Below, in pieces: positions 47,986 through 57,605 of a stretch of DNA of 64,000 nucleotides. The stretch's first letter is position 1, and each line of letters opens with the position of its first letter. Source of the DNA: Pseudoalteromonas aliena SW19. GTDB taxonomy: Bacteria > Pseudomonadota > Gammaproteobacteria > Enterobacterales > Alteromonadaceae. The position numbers were made by a program, and so were the translations under genes. The stretch lies in the NCBI RefSeq assembly GCF_014905615.1, contig NZ_AQGU01000022.1, positions 465,277 to 529,276 of the forward strand, read 5' to 3'. A model generated the notes under the pieces. It worked only from the letters and a program-made list of their open reading frames with translations, made no database searches and was not told the origin of the DNA.

Positions 47986-50481
47986 ATGAAGTTTAGCGCA
48001 TCTTGGTACACTCAAAATAAGCTATTTAAACACGCTGCCACCTTTTTAACATTCGCCAGCTTAAGCTTTGCAGCAATAGCTGCACCATTAGACATGTCAA
48101 AAATTCAGTTTATCGGTCCATTGGCCGAAGACATGCAATTAAAGCCTTTTCAAACACCTCATGGCACCGCCATTATCAACAACCTATTACCACGATTACA
48201 AGCAAGTTCAGAGAGTTTATCTATTTTCGGAAAAAAGCAGAGCTGGCAGCCATTTGATAAGATAAATGCGCTTACACTTGGTGGGTTGCAAGCGCTAAAG
48301 TTCAATATTGAAACAACACGTTTCACACAAGGCACGCTCACCTTAAAAGGGATTCAGCAAGGCCAACTATTTATCAATGGTAAGCTGCAAAAAGGCGATA
48401 AGAACAGCTATAAACTAGCTTTAAGCAACACAACTCACACAGTAATTATAGTCGCGCAACAAGTTGCTAATTGGTATGACGTGGCACTCGATTTTGCACC
48501 TAAAGCCGACATCGATAAAATCACGCTTAGCACTTCACAATCAAAACGTTTATCTGCAAAACAACTATTTGATGCCCCTATCATCAACCAATTATCATTA
48601 GCACCTAATGCTAAGCAATACGTCACCACAACAAGAACATATAACGATGTTACACAAAACCAAGCGAATACCGTTACTGTACTTAAAGATGCAGACGACC
48701 ACACGCTATATCGATTTGAAGCAGGTCAACCAAGTAATATAATCTGGAGCCCTGATAATCAGTTTTTGGTGTATTTGCTCAACGGTGAATTAAAACAACT
48801 TAATCGTAAAAATTTATCAATAAAAACATTAGCTGCCGATTTAGAAGGTGCCAGTGGTTTTACCTTTTATAACGACAGTAGCCTTCTTTTTAGTTGGTCT
48901 AAATCCCCCGAAAGTACTGATAGCTTAACTAAGCATTATAAAGGTCTGCAAGACCGTTGGTCATATGCCCGCACCACTAGCCAAATTTACATATTTGATA
49001 CCAAAAGTGGCTTAACAAAAGCGCTTAGCCAAGGCCCTCTTACCCATAACCTTGAAGATTTAAACAGCAGTCGCGGTAAAATACTAATGAGCCGCTCTGT
49101 GGTGGCAATGCAGGCATCAACTCATCCAGAAACTGAGCTGGTCGAGCTGGATTTAAAATCAAGTAAGCTTTTATCGCTAGGTAAGTTTAAAACTTTTGAC
49201 TTAGCTAAGTACGCCAATAAAGACATTTATGTAGTGGCAGGCCCCGATTTCAAAAATGGTACAGGCAGAGCATTGCCAAAAACAATGCTTGCTAATAACT
49301 ATGACGGTCAACTTTATCTACTAACCAATAATGGTGAAAACGTAAAAGCCCTCAGTAAACAATTTGACCCCGCTATTGGTCAACTTGAAGTTTTAGAAAA
49401 TGGCGACGCACTTGTTAAAGTGACTGAGCGAGACACACAACCACTTTACCTATTCGATTTAAGTAAACAGCGCTTTAAAAAGCTAAGTACTGGATTAGAT
49501 ATTGTTGAGAAATTTAGTTATTCACACGACCGTAATACCGAAGTTCTATTAAGCGGCACTAATGCCTCAGCGCCACAGCAATTAAAACGCCTCAATATAA
49601 GTAAAAATAAAACACAATTAGTGTGGGATTCACAGCCGAGTGCTTATGCAAATACGCGCATTCCTACATTAGAAGAGTTTAATTTTAAAAATAAAAACGG
49701 CGTTGAAATAACTGGCCGTGTTTATATTCCTAGCAACTTAGATAAAACTAAAAAGTATCCAGCTTTAGTTTATTACTATGGTGGTACTTCGCCTGTAACT
49801 CGTGGCTTTACCGGTCGTTACCCGTTTAACTTATGGGCAGAAAACGGCTACGTTGTTTATGTAGTGCAACCAACTGGAGCCACAGGGTTTGGACAGAAAT
49901 TTTCGGCGCAACATGTTAACGCATGGGGCGACTACACTGCTGACGATATAATAACAGGCACTCGGGCCTTTTTGAAAAAGTACGACTTCGTTGATAATAA
50001 AAAAGTAGGTAACTTAGGGGCTTCATACGGCGGCTTTATGACTATGCTACTAGCCACTAAAACCGATATATTTAGTGCCTCAATTGCCCATGCAGGTATT
50101 TCTAACCTCACTTCATATTGGGGCGAAGGTTGGTGGGGCTATTTATATTCAGGTGAAGCATCTAAAAATAGCTTTCCGTGGAATAACTCTGAACTTTATA
50201 GCCAACATAGCCCTGTATTTCATGCTGATAAAGTAACTACCCCTCTGTTACTTCTTCATGGCGATAGCGATACCAATGTGCCCGTTGGCGAAAGCTTAAC
50301 CATGTATACTGCGCTTAAATTACTTAATAAAGACGTAGAGTTAATAGAATACAAAGGCGCTGACCACCAAATTTTTGCGCGCGATAAACGATTTAACTGG
50401 TGGGATACCATGCTCGCGTACTTTGATAAAAAGCTAAAAGACGAACCACAATGGTGGGATTCAATGTACTCAAATGACTAA
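47986..50481 (+). CDS. S9 family prolyl-oligopeptidase-like serine peptidase
   Basis: 831 aa from the ATG at 47986 (MKFSASWYTQNKLF), with AGG about ten bases upstream; an in-frame ATG at 47947 is less likely. Signal peptide about 1-35, ending FAAIAA. A beta-propeller domain covers the middle (for example IIWSPDNQFLVYLLNGELKQL). The C-terminal alpha/beta hydrolase has the nucleophile Ser in GNLGASYGGFMTMLL, the Asp in LLLLHGDSDTNVPVGES and the His in KGADHQIF. Family members cleave short peptides, often after proline; specificity cannot be read here. It probably acts in the periplasm on imported peptides. Confidence 0.9.
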   Translation: MKFSASWYTQNKLFKHAATFLTFASLSFAAIAAPLDMSKIQFIGPLAEDMQLKPFQTPHGTAIINNLLPRLQASSESLSIFGKKQSWQPFDKINALTLGGLQALKFNIETTRFTQGTLTLKGIQQGQLFINGKLQKGDKNSYKLALSNTTHTVIIVAQQVANWYDVALDFAPKADIDKITLSTSQSKRLSAKQLFDAPIINQLSLAPNAKQYVTTTRTYNDVTQNQANTVTVLKDADDHTLYRFEAGQPSNIIWSPDNQFLVYLLNGELKQLNRKNLSIKTLAADLEGASGFTFYNDSSLLFSWSKSPESTDSLTKHYKGLQDRWSYARTTSQIYIFDTKSGLTKALSQGPLTHNLEDLNSSRGKILMSRSVVAMQASTHPETELVELDLKSSKLLSLGKFKTFDLAKYANKDIYVVAGPDFKNGTGRALPKTMLANNYDGQLYLLTNNGENVKALSKQFDPAIGQLEVLENGDALVKVTERDTQPLYLFDLSKQRFKKLSTGLDIVEKFSYSHDRNTEVLLSGTNASAPQQLKRLNISKNKTQLVWDSQPSAYANTRIPTLEEFNFKNKNGVEITGRVYIPSNLDKTKKYPALVYYYGGTSPVTRGFTGRYPFNLWAENGYVVYVVQPTGATGFGQKFSAQHVNAWGDYTADDIITGTRAFLKKYDFVDNKKVGNLGASYGGFMTMLLATKTDIFSASIAHAGISNLTSYWGEGWWGYLYSGEASKNSFPWNNSELYSQHSPVFHADKVTTPLLLLHGDSDTNVPVGESLTMYTALKLLNKDVELIEYKGADHQIFARDKRFNWWDTMLAYFDKKLKDEPQWWDSMYSND

Positions 50482-50562
50482 AAGCATTTTGAAATAGTCG
50501 TTTAATATAGGTTTACTACCCAATCATTAACTACTTAGCACCTTTTAATTACTCTAAAGGTG

Positions 50563-50831
50563 CTAGGGCGTGTTGACCTTTCGTGATTGATTTTGCAGCA
50601 GACTGTTTGGTATTTAGGCAAGGCAGAGCCTATGCAGTGTGGTTATTCCCCATAAATAGGCGATAACGCAGCATAAATGCCAAACATGCGCTGCCCTTTG
50701 GGTTCTTTCTAGGGGCGATTAACTCTTTGTTGCTCGGTTTTTACTTAGCCCACTAGGTTACAAACCTCGCGCCGCGATTAAATCGCCCCTAGATTGAACA
50801 AATTTCAATCCACAAAGGTCAACACGCCCTA
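50563..50831. repeat. 269-bp structured inverted-repeat element (copy 2)
   Basis: Bounded by CTAGGGCGTGTTGACCTTTCG and GGTCAACACGCCCTA. Internal repeats are GCAGACTGTTTGGTATTTA with its imperfect complement at AAATGCCAAACATGCGCTGC, and CTAGGGGCGATTAA with TTAAATCGCCCCTAG. It is closely similar to 35698-36015 over almost all its length. It contains no gene and sits in the gap between the S9 peptidase and the response regulator. A separate hairpin (AGCACCTTT / AAAGGTGCT) abuts its left end. Confidence 0.85.
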
Positions 50832-50960
50832 ATACCACCTATTCATGACACCTTATATTTTTTTGAAATATTAAGTTACCTAAAACTAACAACCACCCCT
50901 TCTCAGCATTTACCTAATGGTGCTACCATACAGAACTATAAGCATTCAAAATAAAGTACT

Positions 50961-51665
50961 ATGGCTATTAATGTTTTATTGGTTGAAGATGATGAACTGC
51001 TCGTTAAACGCATCCAAAATCACTTTGCAGATACCGAGTTTACAATAGAAGTAGACTCAACTGGTGCTGATGCTCTTCGCGTTGTAAAGCAGCGAGTCAA
51101 CCTGCGCAGTGCTATCTCATTAGCTATAATTGATATTGTCTTACCTAAGCGCGACGGACTACAGCTCGCAAAAGAATTAAACACCCTTACTGATATTGGC
51201 GTTATTGTATTATCGAGCAGAGATTCTCAAGCTGATCGTATTGCAGGTCTTGCCCAAGGTGCTGATGACTATATTTGCAAGCCGGTCGATTTACTTGAGT
51301 TAGAACTACGTGTACGTGCACTGCATAAGCGCATTGCAGTTAACCAACAACATGACGAGAGCGAAGAGTTTATAGAATATGCCGACTTTAAACTTCATCC
51401 CGATAATCGTACATTAATTACTGTAACTGGCGTTGAGTCGCGTTTAACCGAAGCAGAGCATAAAGTACTTATTTGCCTAATTAGTAATGCGGGTAAAGCG
51501 ACGTCTCGTGAAAAAATATCAGAAGAAATAGGTCAACCCGATTGGAGCCCTAACGATCGTACTGTTGATGTACTTATTGGCCGTTTGCGTAAAAAGTTAA
51601 ACGACGAAAAAGATCAAAAACGGATTGTTACCGTACGCGGGAAAGGTTACATGCTCTCTATTTAA
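50961..51665 (+). CDS. OmpR/PhoB-type response regulator
   Basis: 234 aa. The receiver domain (about 1-120) has VEDDELL, the phospho-acceptor Asp in AIIDIVLPKRDG, and the Lys in ICKPVDL. A winged-helix DNA-binding domain (about 135-230) has LTEAEHKVLICLISNAGKATSREKIS and VDVLIGRLRKKL, ending in VRGKGYMLSI. It is an orphan; no histidine kinase gene adjoins it. Its last four bases overlap the end of the convergent comM gene. The regulon is unknown. Confidence 0.92.
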   Translation: MAINVLLVEDDELLVKRIQNHFADTEFTIEVDSTGADALRVVKQRVNLRSAISLAIIDIVLPKRDGLQLAKELNTLTDIGVIVLSSRDSQADRIAGLAQGADDYICKPVDLLELELRVRALHKRIAVNQQHDESEEFIEYADFKLHPDNRTLITVTGVESRLTEAEHKVLICLISNAGKATSREKISEEIGQPDWSPNDRTVDVLIGRLRKKLNDEKDQKRIVTVRGKGYMLSI

Positions 51666-53173
51666 TACTTGGTTAATTGTGCAATGAGACGCTCAAATGC
51701 ACGATAGTTAAGTGCCTCTTTAAGTTCATTTAAACTAATATTCTCAGCGCCTTTTAAATCACTAATAGTACGCGCCACTTTAATTACTCGGTGGTAAGAG
51801 CGTGGTGATAACGACAACTTTTCACTCGCTCTGGCTAAAAACTGTAATTCTGCAGACGCCAGATCACAATGCACACTCATTTCTTTATTGTTAAGCCTCG
51901 CGTTCACCTTGCCTTGGCGTTTCAACTGCACATAATAGGCAGCCTCAACCCTTGCTCTAACTTGTGCACTACTTTCCTCCGGTTGAGTACTTTGTAGTTC
52001 AACACTCGTTAATCGAGGCAATTCAATTTGTAAATCAATTCGATCAATAAAAGGCCCTGATACTCTTGATAAATAACGCATAACTTGATCGGGCGTAGCA
52101 CGTTTATCAGTATGGCTTCCTGTTGGGCTTGGGTTTAACGCTGTAATGAGCTGAAATTGCGCAGGAAACTCCATTTGCCTTGCAGCACGCGAAATAGTAA
52201 CCGTACCGGTTTCCATTGGCTCACGCAGTGAATCAAGCACCTTACGTTCAAACTCTGGTAATTCGTCTAAAAAGAGCACCCCATTATGTGCCAATGAAAT
52301 CTCACCAGGCTTGGGGTTTGAAGATCCACCAACCAAAGCAACCGCTGAGCACGTATGATGTGGGTTACGAAACGGCCTTTGTCGCCAATTAGTTAAATCA
52401 ATTGATTGACCAATAATAGAGTAAAGCGCAGCCGTTGAAATAGCTTCATCATCCGACATTGTCGGCATTATGGTTGCCATTCGTTGAGCGAGCATTGATT
52501 TTCCTGTTCCTGGCGGACCTAAAAACAATAAATTATGCCCACCAGCTGCGGCTATTTCGAGCACTCGCTTTGCACCAGGTTGGCCTTTAACATCGCTTAA
52601 ATCAAGTAAAAAGTCTGGCGCTTGCGTACAATCTGGGTACTCTATATTTAGTGGTAATGGCTGTTGATTCAGTAAGTCTCCCCATACTTCTTGAATCGAG
52701 CTAACGGCTTTGCGTTTAACGCCGTTAACTAAACTTGCTAAGCTATCATTTGCAAAAGGTAAAAAGCAGCAACGGCCTTGCTCTTTAGCGGCAAGTACCG
52801 AAGGCAAAATAGCATTTACACCACGTATCTCGCCATTAAGAGCAAGCTCCCCGTAAAACTCATACTTATGAATGTCAGGACACACTATTTGCCCTGAAGC
52901 GACTAAAATTCCCACCGCGATAGCCAGATCAAACCGCCCGCCATCTTTAGGTAAGTCGGCGGGCGCTAAATTTACAGTTATGCGTTGATCGGGAAACCCA
53001 AATTGCGAATTTTCGAGTGCACTACGCACTCTGTCTTTTGACTCTTTAACAGAGGCTTCGGGCAGGCCTACGATGTGAAAAGCGGGTAAACCATTTCCTA
53101 GGTGGACTTCTACAATAACTTCTGGAGCACTGATCCCCACCTGAGCACGAGAAAATATACGAGCTAGCGACAT
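51662..53173 (-). CDS. comM: ComM/YifB-family Mg-chelatase-like AAA ATPase
   Basis: 503 aa. An N-terminal Lon-like fold (about 1-165: SRAQVGISAPEVIVEVHLGNGLPAFHIVGLPEASVKESKDRVRSAL) precedes a Mg-chelatase-type AAA+ domain with Walker A GPPGTGKS, Walker B GVLFLDELPEF and arginine residues of the sensor region, and a C-terminal Mg-chelatase domain. In naturally competent relatives ComM is a hexameric helicase that promotes branch migration of incoming DNA; in E. coli YifB has no clear phenotype. It converges with the response regulator, overlapping by four bases. Confidence 0.93.
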   Translation of the reverse strand: MSLARIFSRAQVGISAPEVIVEVHLGNGLPAFHIVGLPEASVKESKDRVRSALENSQFGFPDQRITVNLAPADLPKDGGRFDLAIAVGILVASGQIVCPDIHKYEFYGELALNGEIRGVNAILPSVLAAKEQGRCCFLPFANDSLASLVNGVKRKAVSSIQEVWGDLLNQQPLPLNIEYPDCTQAPDFLLDLSDVKGQPGAKRVLEIAAAGGHNLLFLGPPGTGKSMLAQRMATIMPTMSDDEAISTAALYSIIGQSIDLTNWRQRPFRNPHHTCSAVALVGGSSNPKPGEISLAHNGVLFLDELPEFERKVLDSLREPMETGTVTISRAARQMEFPAQFQLITALNPSPTGSHTDKRATPDQVMRYLSRVSGPFIDRIDLQIELPRLTSVELQSTQPEESSAQVRARVEAAYYVQLKRQGKVNARLNNKEMSVHCDLASAELQFLARASEKLSLSPRSYHRVIKVARTISDLKGAENISLNELKEALNYRAFERLIAQLTKY

Positions 53174-53207
53174 TCCTTATCCTAGTAAATGGTGTGATTA
53201 CACCAGT

Positions 53208-53822
53208 TTAGTCAGGATATTTAAAAACGTGTAATGTGATTTTCCATTTTATAGCAGCAAAACGAAGCAATAAGGTCATTAACATGCCTAATATCATCGC
53301 TACCTCAGTCACTAACGAAAAACTAATACAAAGCGTATAAACACTACCACCCGCGATACAGGTAATGGCATAAAGCTCGCCTTTTAATAGCATAGGAATT
53401 TCGCGCGCGAGTACATCTCGAATTAAACCACCAAAGCAGCCTGTAATTACACCCATAATCACCGCTGTCATATCTGGCATACCAGCAAGTTGCGCTTTTT
53501 GAGCCCCCATTACCGCAAAAAAAGCTAAACCAAAAGCATCTGCTGTTTGCAAAATATAATGAGGTATTGGCTTTTGCTTATTTAGAAGACGTGTAGTGAC
53601 AAATACTGAAGCCAGTATGGCAAAAAAATAGCTTTGATCGTGTAACCAAAAGACAGGAACATCTAAAATCAGATCACGCACTGTACCACCGCCAATTGCG
53701 GTAACAGTCGCTAAAACGACGACACCAAAGCCATCCATTTTTTTCTCGTACGCTAATAAAGTGCCCGACACAGCAAACACTGCTACGCCTATTAAGTCAA
53801 ACCAGTGATAAAGTTCTGTCAT
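53208..53822 (-). CDS. TRIC-type cation channel family protein (YicG-like)
   Basis: 204 aa, seven predicted helices in two repeats, as in the trimeric intracellular cation channel family (UPF0126). Motifs: FAVSGTLLAYEKKMDGFGV, GGGTVRDLIL in the first half and GGLIRDVLARE in the second, the paired GG-x-x-RD signatures. Family members conduct K+ or Na+. It lies 35 bases upstream of comM on the same strand; whether they form an operon is unclear. Confidence 0.88.
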   Translation of the reverse strand: MTELYHWFDLIGVAVFAVSGTLLAYEKKMDGFGVVVLATVTAIGGGTVRDLILDVPVFWLHDQSYFFAILASVFVTTRLLNKQKPIPHYILQTADAFGLAFFAVMGAQKAQLAGMPDMTAVIMGVITGCFGGLIRDVLAREIPMLLKGELYAITCIAGGSVYTLCISFSLVTEVAMILGMLMTLLLRFAAIKWKITLHVFKYPD

Positions 53823-53952
53823 GTGTATTATTACTTAAAATCTTTTAACCGTTTTAACATAAAACACTCTTTTTCAAAAATAAGTTATTTGTTAAATGTT
53901 ACAGGCATGAGAAGGAAGTCATTAAAGAAAGGAGAGTATAACCTATTTAGCC

Positions 53953-54039
53953 AAACTCCAGACGCAAAAAATCACTCAATAAAGAGTGCGGCTTTGTTTT
54001 AACTTTTTAGATATTTAATTTCAGTGGTTGCGGGAGCCT
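53953..54039. repeat. Direct duplication of terminator plus tRNA 3' end, copy 1
   Basis: About 87 bases matching 54131-54217 with only a few differences, 178 bases apart. Each copy holds a CACTC/GAGTG terminator hairpin and, to the right, the sequence TTTCAGTGGTTGCGGGAGCC, which is the complement of a tRNA-fMet 3' end. It shows a local tandem duplication of the tail of the tRNA unit. Confidence 0.75.
53966..53996 (-). terminator. Duplicated terminator beyond the tRNA array
   Basis: Hairpin CACTC-aataaa-GAGTG, then a T tract on the minus strand; duplicate of the one at 54144-54174. Confidence 0.6.
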
Positions 54040-54070
54040 GAGTTTGTAAAAAGCGAACCGACGACCTTCG
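54025..54070 (-). pseudogene. Decayed initiator tRNA-fMet copy (3' part)
   Basis: Matches TGGTTGCGGGAGCC and GAACCGACGACCTTCG of the intact copies, but with about ten inserted or altered bases in the T-arm region and no recognisable anticodon or 5' half. It follows the duplicated terminator and is surely non-functional. Confidence 0.65.
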
Positions 54071-54130
54071 ATTGCTTATGCAGAGTATTTTACGCAGTAA
54101 CGGTGAGTTTAATCATTATAAGAATTTATT

Positions 54131-54202
54131 AAACTCCAGACGCAAAAAATCACTCAATATAGAGTGCGATTTTGTTTTAATTTTTTAGATATTTAATTTC
54201 AG

Positions 54203-54217
<15 letters not shown>
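54131..54217. repeat. Direct duplication of terminator plus tRNA 3' end, copy 2
   Basis: The partner of 53953-54039. It leads into the first intact tRNA-fMet gene on the minus strand at 54203. Confidence 0.75.
54144..54174 (-). terminator. Terminator of the tRNA-fMet array
   Basis: On the minus strand CACTC-tatatt-GAGTG, followed by a run of T, about 30 bases past the 3' end of the last intact tRNA. Confidence 0.75.
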
Positions 54218-54279
<62 letters not shown>

Positions 54280-54343
54280 CCTGAAATTTGTATGCTTGTT
54301 TAAAGTTGCCTACATTACAACTTGGCTTCCAATTAAAAATTTA

Positions 54344-54401
54344 TTGCGAGAGCTGTGAAGGTGGAAAGTGAACTGACGACCTTTTAAGCTACCTACTGCA
54401 C
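54344..54401 (-). pseudogene. Decayed initiator tRNA-fMet copy between intact genes
   Basis: TTGCGAGAGC, then GAACTGACGACCTT, then AAGCTACC-ACTGC, are in the same order as in an intact tRNA-fMet, but with insertions and without the anticodon arm. It lies between intact copies 1 and 2. Confidence 0.6.
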
Positions 54402-54419
54402 TAAATCTTTATAAAAAAT

Positions 54420-54496
<77 letters not shown>

Positions 54497-54573
54497 CCTG
54501 TATATTTTAAGTCTATCGACTACTTTATTTAACCTCTTAAGTTAGAGTTATTACAGTAACCAACGTTAAAAAT

Positions 54574-54650
<77 letters not shown>

Positions 54651-54709
54651 CCTGTAATTTCTTTAAAACATTTTCGTGATATTTACGAGCCTGCCTTGAA
54701 GAGAGCGCT

Positions 54710-54737
54710 ACTATATAGGAATAAACATATAATGCAA
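54710..54737 (-). promoter_or_regulatory. Promoter of the tRNA-fMet array
   Basis: On the minus strand TTGCAT (54732-54737), a 16-bp spacer and TATAGT (54710-54715), followed by a GC-containing discriminator (AGCGCTC) as usual for stable RNA promoters. Confidence 0.75.
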
Positions 54738-54786
54738 GACCTAAACTACTTAATGTTGTTCAAGTGAACAAAAAGCAATCAAAGTG

Positions 54787-55590
54787 CTATTCTGCGCTCA
54801 ATCTTTGGTGTGGATTTATCATTTTTTGCCATTCCCAATCAGGATGACCCATTACTATAAAATCAGGGTTTTCAGTACTCTCGCGTTGGTTGTATGTTAA
54901 AGGGTTAAATTCTGCATCGGTAATACAACCACCCGCCTCTTCAACAATAACTTGCGAAGCACCTGTATCCCACTCACCCGTTGGCCCAATTCTTAAAAAA
55001 CAGTCAGCCTTACCTTCTGCAACGATACAAGCTTTTAAAGAACAAGAACCAACAGCAATCGTTGTAAATTGGCTATTTAAATACTGACTCACTGCTTCTA
55101 TCTTTTGGCGGCGACTCACTGCAAGCGTTAAACTCTCTGGTGGTGCTACAGATATTTGCTTATCAACTGAGTTTTCACGTTTAAAGGCACCATTTTTAGC
55201 AGTCGCAAAATAAGTAATCCCTTTGGCAGGCCAATGAATAACACCCAACACTGGGTGATTATTCTCAATCAGTGCAATATTTACCGCAAAATCACCACTT
55301 TCTAAAATAAACTCACCTGTTCCATCCATCGGATCGAGCAACCAATAACGCTGCCAGTCTTGTCTGTCAGCGAGTGCTGGTATAGGTGTTTCTTCCGACA
55401 TAATGGGAATATCTGGCGCAAGTGCTTTTAATCCAGTAACTAGAACATCGTTTGCTGCTAAATCAGCTTTAGTAACTGGCGTGTTATCTGACTTTTCTTG
55501 TTGCCCAATATCGCCTTTTTTATAAATGGCCATAATTGCATCACCAGCACGCTCAGCTAATTCAATACACGGTTCGATTAATTTATTCAT
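54787..55590 (-). CDS. cysQ: 3'(2'),5'-bisphosphate nucleotidase CysQ
   Basis: Removes the 3'-phosphate from PAP (by-product of PAPS reduction) to give AMP, at the inner face of the membrane or cytoplasm. 267 aa, inositol-monophosphatase fold. The metal site is present: MSEETP (Glu), DPMDGTGEF (Asp pair; Met replaces the usual Ile/Leu) and WDTGASQVIVEEAGG. It overlaps the nudE stop by eight bases, so the two are coupled. PAP-clearing complements cysH at 20 kb. Confidence 0.95.
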   Translation of the reverse strand: MNKLIEPCIELAERAGDAIMAIYKKGDIGQQEKSDNTPVTKADLAANDVLVTGLKALAPDIPIMSEETPIPALADRQDWQRYWLLDPMDGTGEFILESGDFAVNIALIENNHPVLGVIHWPAKGITYFATAKNGAFKRENSVDKQISVAPPESLTLAVSRRQKIEAVSQYLNSQFTTIAVGSCSLKACIVAEGKADCFLRIGPTGEWDTGASQVIVEEAGGCITDAEFNPLTYNQRESTENPDFIVMGHPDWEWQKMINPHQRLSAE

Positions 55591-56155
55591 CGGCAGCTCC
55601 AGACGCTAAATATTTATCTAATAATAGCAAAGCTGCAACACTGCGTGCTTCGGTAAAATCTTCTTGGTCTAATAATGACTGCCACTGAGTTAATGGCCAC
55701 TTAACAACAACAAGCGGCTCTGGTTCGTCGCCAATAAGGGTTTGTGGGTATAATTGCTTAGCAAATAAAATATGCATAGTGGCATTAAAGTAACTCGGCG
55801 CCATTGTTACTGTTCTTAATGATTTAAAATACTCAGCACCAAAGCCAATTTCTTCTTTAAGCTCTCTGTTAGCAGCTTGCTCTGGGGTTTCGCCCGGATC
55901 GATTAAGCCTTTAGGAAAACCTAACTGGTAATCGTTTGTGCCCGCACAGTATTCACGTACAAGTAGTAATTCGTTGTCTGCACTTAACGGAACAATCATT
56001 ACTGCTCCCCGGCCACCGCCGCGAATTCGCTCATACTGGCGCTCTTCGTTATTAGAAAATTTGAGTTCTAAAGATTCCACAGTAAATAGTCGACTTTTAG
56101 CGACCACATTATTACTAAGGATTTGTGGTGGTATTGGGTGCTTTTTATGTGTCAT
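55583..56155 (-). CDS. nudE: ADP-sugar/ADP compounds hydrolase NudE
   Basis: Nudix hydrolase acting on ADP-ribose, Ap3A and NADH in E. coli. 190 aa. The Nudix box is complete: GLIDPGETPEQAANRELKEEIGFGAE (G-x5-E-x7-R-E-x2-E-E-x-G), about residues 80-105. NudE-specific sequence around it supports the name. It overlaps cysQ and is divergent from yrfG; nudE and yrfG are neighbours in enterobacteria as well. Confidence 0.92.
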   Translation of the reverse strand: MTHKKHPIPPQILSNNVVAKSRLFTVESLELKFSNNEERQYERIRGGGRGAVMIVPLSADNELLLVREYCAGTNDYQLGFPKGLIDPGETPEQAANRELKEEIGFGAEYFKSLRTVTMAPSYFNATMHILFAKQLYPQTLIGDEPEPLVVVKWPLTQWQSLLDQEDFTEARSVAALLLLDKYLASGAADE

Positions 56156-56216
56156 TGGCGTTAATTTGCTATCATGGCAGTTAGTTCAATAATAAACCTT
56201 ATAAGTTGAAATTCCT

Positions 56217-56864
56217 ATGTTAAATTGGTCAAAAATCGATACCGTTTTACTCGATATGGATGGAACATTACTCGATTTACATTACGACAGTCATTTTTGG
56301 CTTAACGTTATCCCTGCGCAGCACGCATTAGCGAGAGGCATTAGCCTAGATGCAGCTAAAGCTGATATTTTAAAACGCTATCAAGCTGTGAGTGGTCAAA
56401 TACAGTGGTATTGTTTAGATTACTGGGAAGAGCAATTAAACTTACCTATAATGGAGCTTAAACGAGAGTCTCAGCATTTAATTAAAATGCGCGAAGACGT
56501 ACCTCATTTTTTAACTGAGCTTAAAAAAGCAGGCAAAGAGTTAATTTTACTTACCAACGCCCACCCTGAGAGTGTCATGCTTAAATTTGAGCATACCGCA
56601 ATTGATAACTATCTAGATGGCGTAGTCTCTACTCATGAATATGGAGTAAGTAAAGAGCAACAAAGTTTGTGGCACCAAGTACAAAAAGACTTAGGGTTTA
56701 ATAAGCAGCGCACTTTGTTTGTAGATGACAGTGTGCCGGTTTTAAATGCCGCACGAGAATACGGCATTGAGCACTTACTTGCAGTTGCTAACCCTGATAG
56801 CCAACAACCACATAACGAAATAGCCGATTACTTAAGTGTTACCGACTATCGTAAGATTATTTAA
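56217..56864 (+). CDS. yrfG: GMP/IMP nucleotidase (HAD family)
   Basis: 215 aa HAD-type phosphatase that dephosphorylates purine mononucleotides in the E. coli ortholog. The nucleophile Asp lies in LLDMDGTLLDL (DxDGT), the Thr in LLTNAHPES, the Lys region in EYGVSKEQQSLW, and the acidic pair in LFVDDSVPVL. It is divergent from nudE with 61 bases between starts, and convergent with the dUTPase gene. Confidence 0.9.
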   Translation: MLNWSKIDTVLLDMDGTLLDLHYDSHFWLNVIPAQHALARGISLDAAKADILKRYQAVSGQIQWYCLDYWEEQLNLPIMELKRESQHLIKMREDVPHFLTELKKAGKELILLTNAHPESVMLKFEHTAIDNYLDGVVSTHEYGVSKEQQSLWHQVQKDLGFNKQRTLFVDDSVPVLNAAREYGIEHLLAVANPDSQQPHNEIADYLSVTDYRKII

Positions 56865-56879
56865 CGCAGTTTACGTGGG

Positions 56880-57503
56880 TTAGATTTTTGGGTAACGCGC
56901 TTCTAGTCCTTGATATACTAACTTTGCAAAATCAGCATATTCTGTATCAAGGCTTTTAACTACTTCGACTAAATGTTCGTTATCTTCTTGGCCATTCCAT
57001 TCTTTAATATAGCTACCGTCTTTGTAACCGTGATCTTGGCGGAAGAAGTTTAACGTATTTTTACCTACGTAGCCTCGATATAAATCATCAACATCCATAT
57101 CCATCTGCGCCATACAACCGGCAAATGCAGCGGCATTAAACGTTTTATCTGCAACAGCAGACGCCGCTAATATTTCTAGCGTTTGTTTAAAATCATCAGC
57201 TTGTTGGGCATTACTAAGCTCAGCTTCAAGTTGCTTTGCTAAGTCTTCGTAGCTAGTTTTGCCGTCAATTCTAAGCGACAAACCAAAATGAAAAATATCA
57301 ACCAACTCTAAAATAACTTGCTCAGTATCTGGTGTTTGTTTTTTCCACCATTTCCAACCATGATGATCTAGCATTTCAGCACACTCAACCCAAATAGCGC
57401 GGTACCATTCAAATCCTTGAGTAAACCATTGCTCATGTACTTTAGTGTTCATGGCGTTTTGCATTTCTAGCATCACTACTAGCTTGTTTAAATTGGCAGA
57501 CAT
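56880..57503 (-). CDS. Dimeric-type dUTP diphosphatase
   Basis: 207 aa from the ATG at 57503 (MSANLNKLVVMLEMQN), preceded by AGGAAT. Hydrolyses dUTP (and dUDP) to dUMP, keeping uracil out of DNA. It is an all-alpha MazG-like dimer family, not the trimeric dUTPase. The metal-binding signatures are ECAEMLDHHGWKWW and ELVDIFHFGL, with NKVHEQW-like and FRQDHGYKDG further motifs. An upstream in-frame start at 57575 is not family-like. Confidence 0.9.
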   Translation of the reverse strand: MSANLNKLVVMLEMQNAMNTKVHEQWFTQGFEWYRAIWVECAEMLDHHGWKWWKKQTPDTEQVILELVDIFHFGLSLRIDGKTSYEDLAKQLEAELSNAQQADDFKQTLEILAASAVADKTFNAAAFAGCMAQMDMDVDDLYRGYVGKNTLNFFRQDHGYKDGSYIKEWNGQEDNEHLVEVVKSLDTEYADFAKLVYQGLEARYPKI

Positions 57504-57605
57504 ATCAATTCCTGTCGTTTTGGTTGGCGTAATTTTCGTTGGTGTAATAATACAGATAAAATGCGGATTGTGCATTGGTGTATATTTTCATTAGTGTGCG
57601 GGTTT

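Noticed and set aside
53805..54002. A plus-strand reading frame over the region between the TRIC gene and the tRNAs
   Set aside because: It runs into a duplicated terminator and tRNA relic and has no protein family signal.
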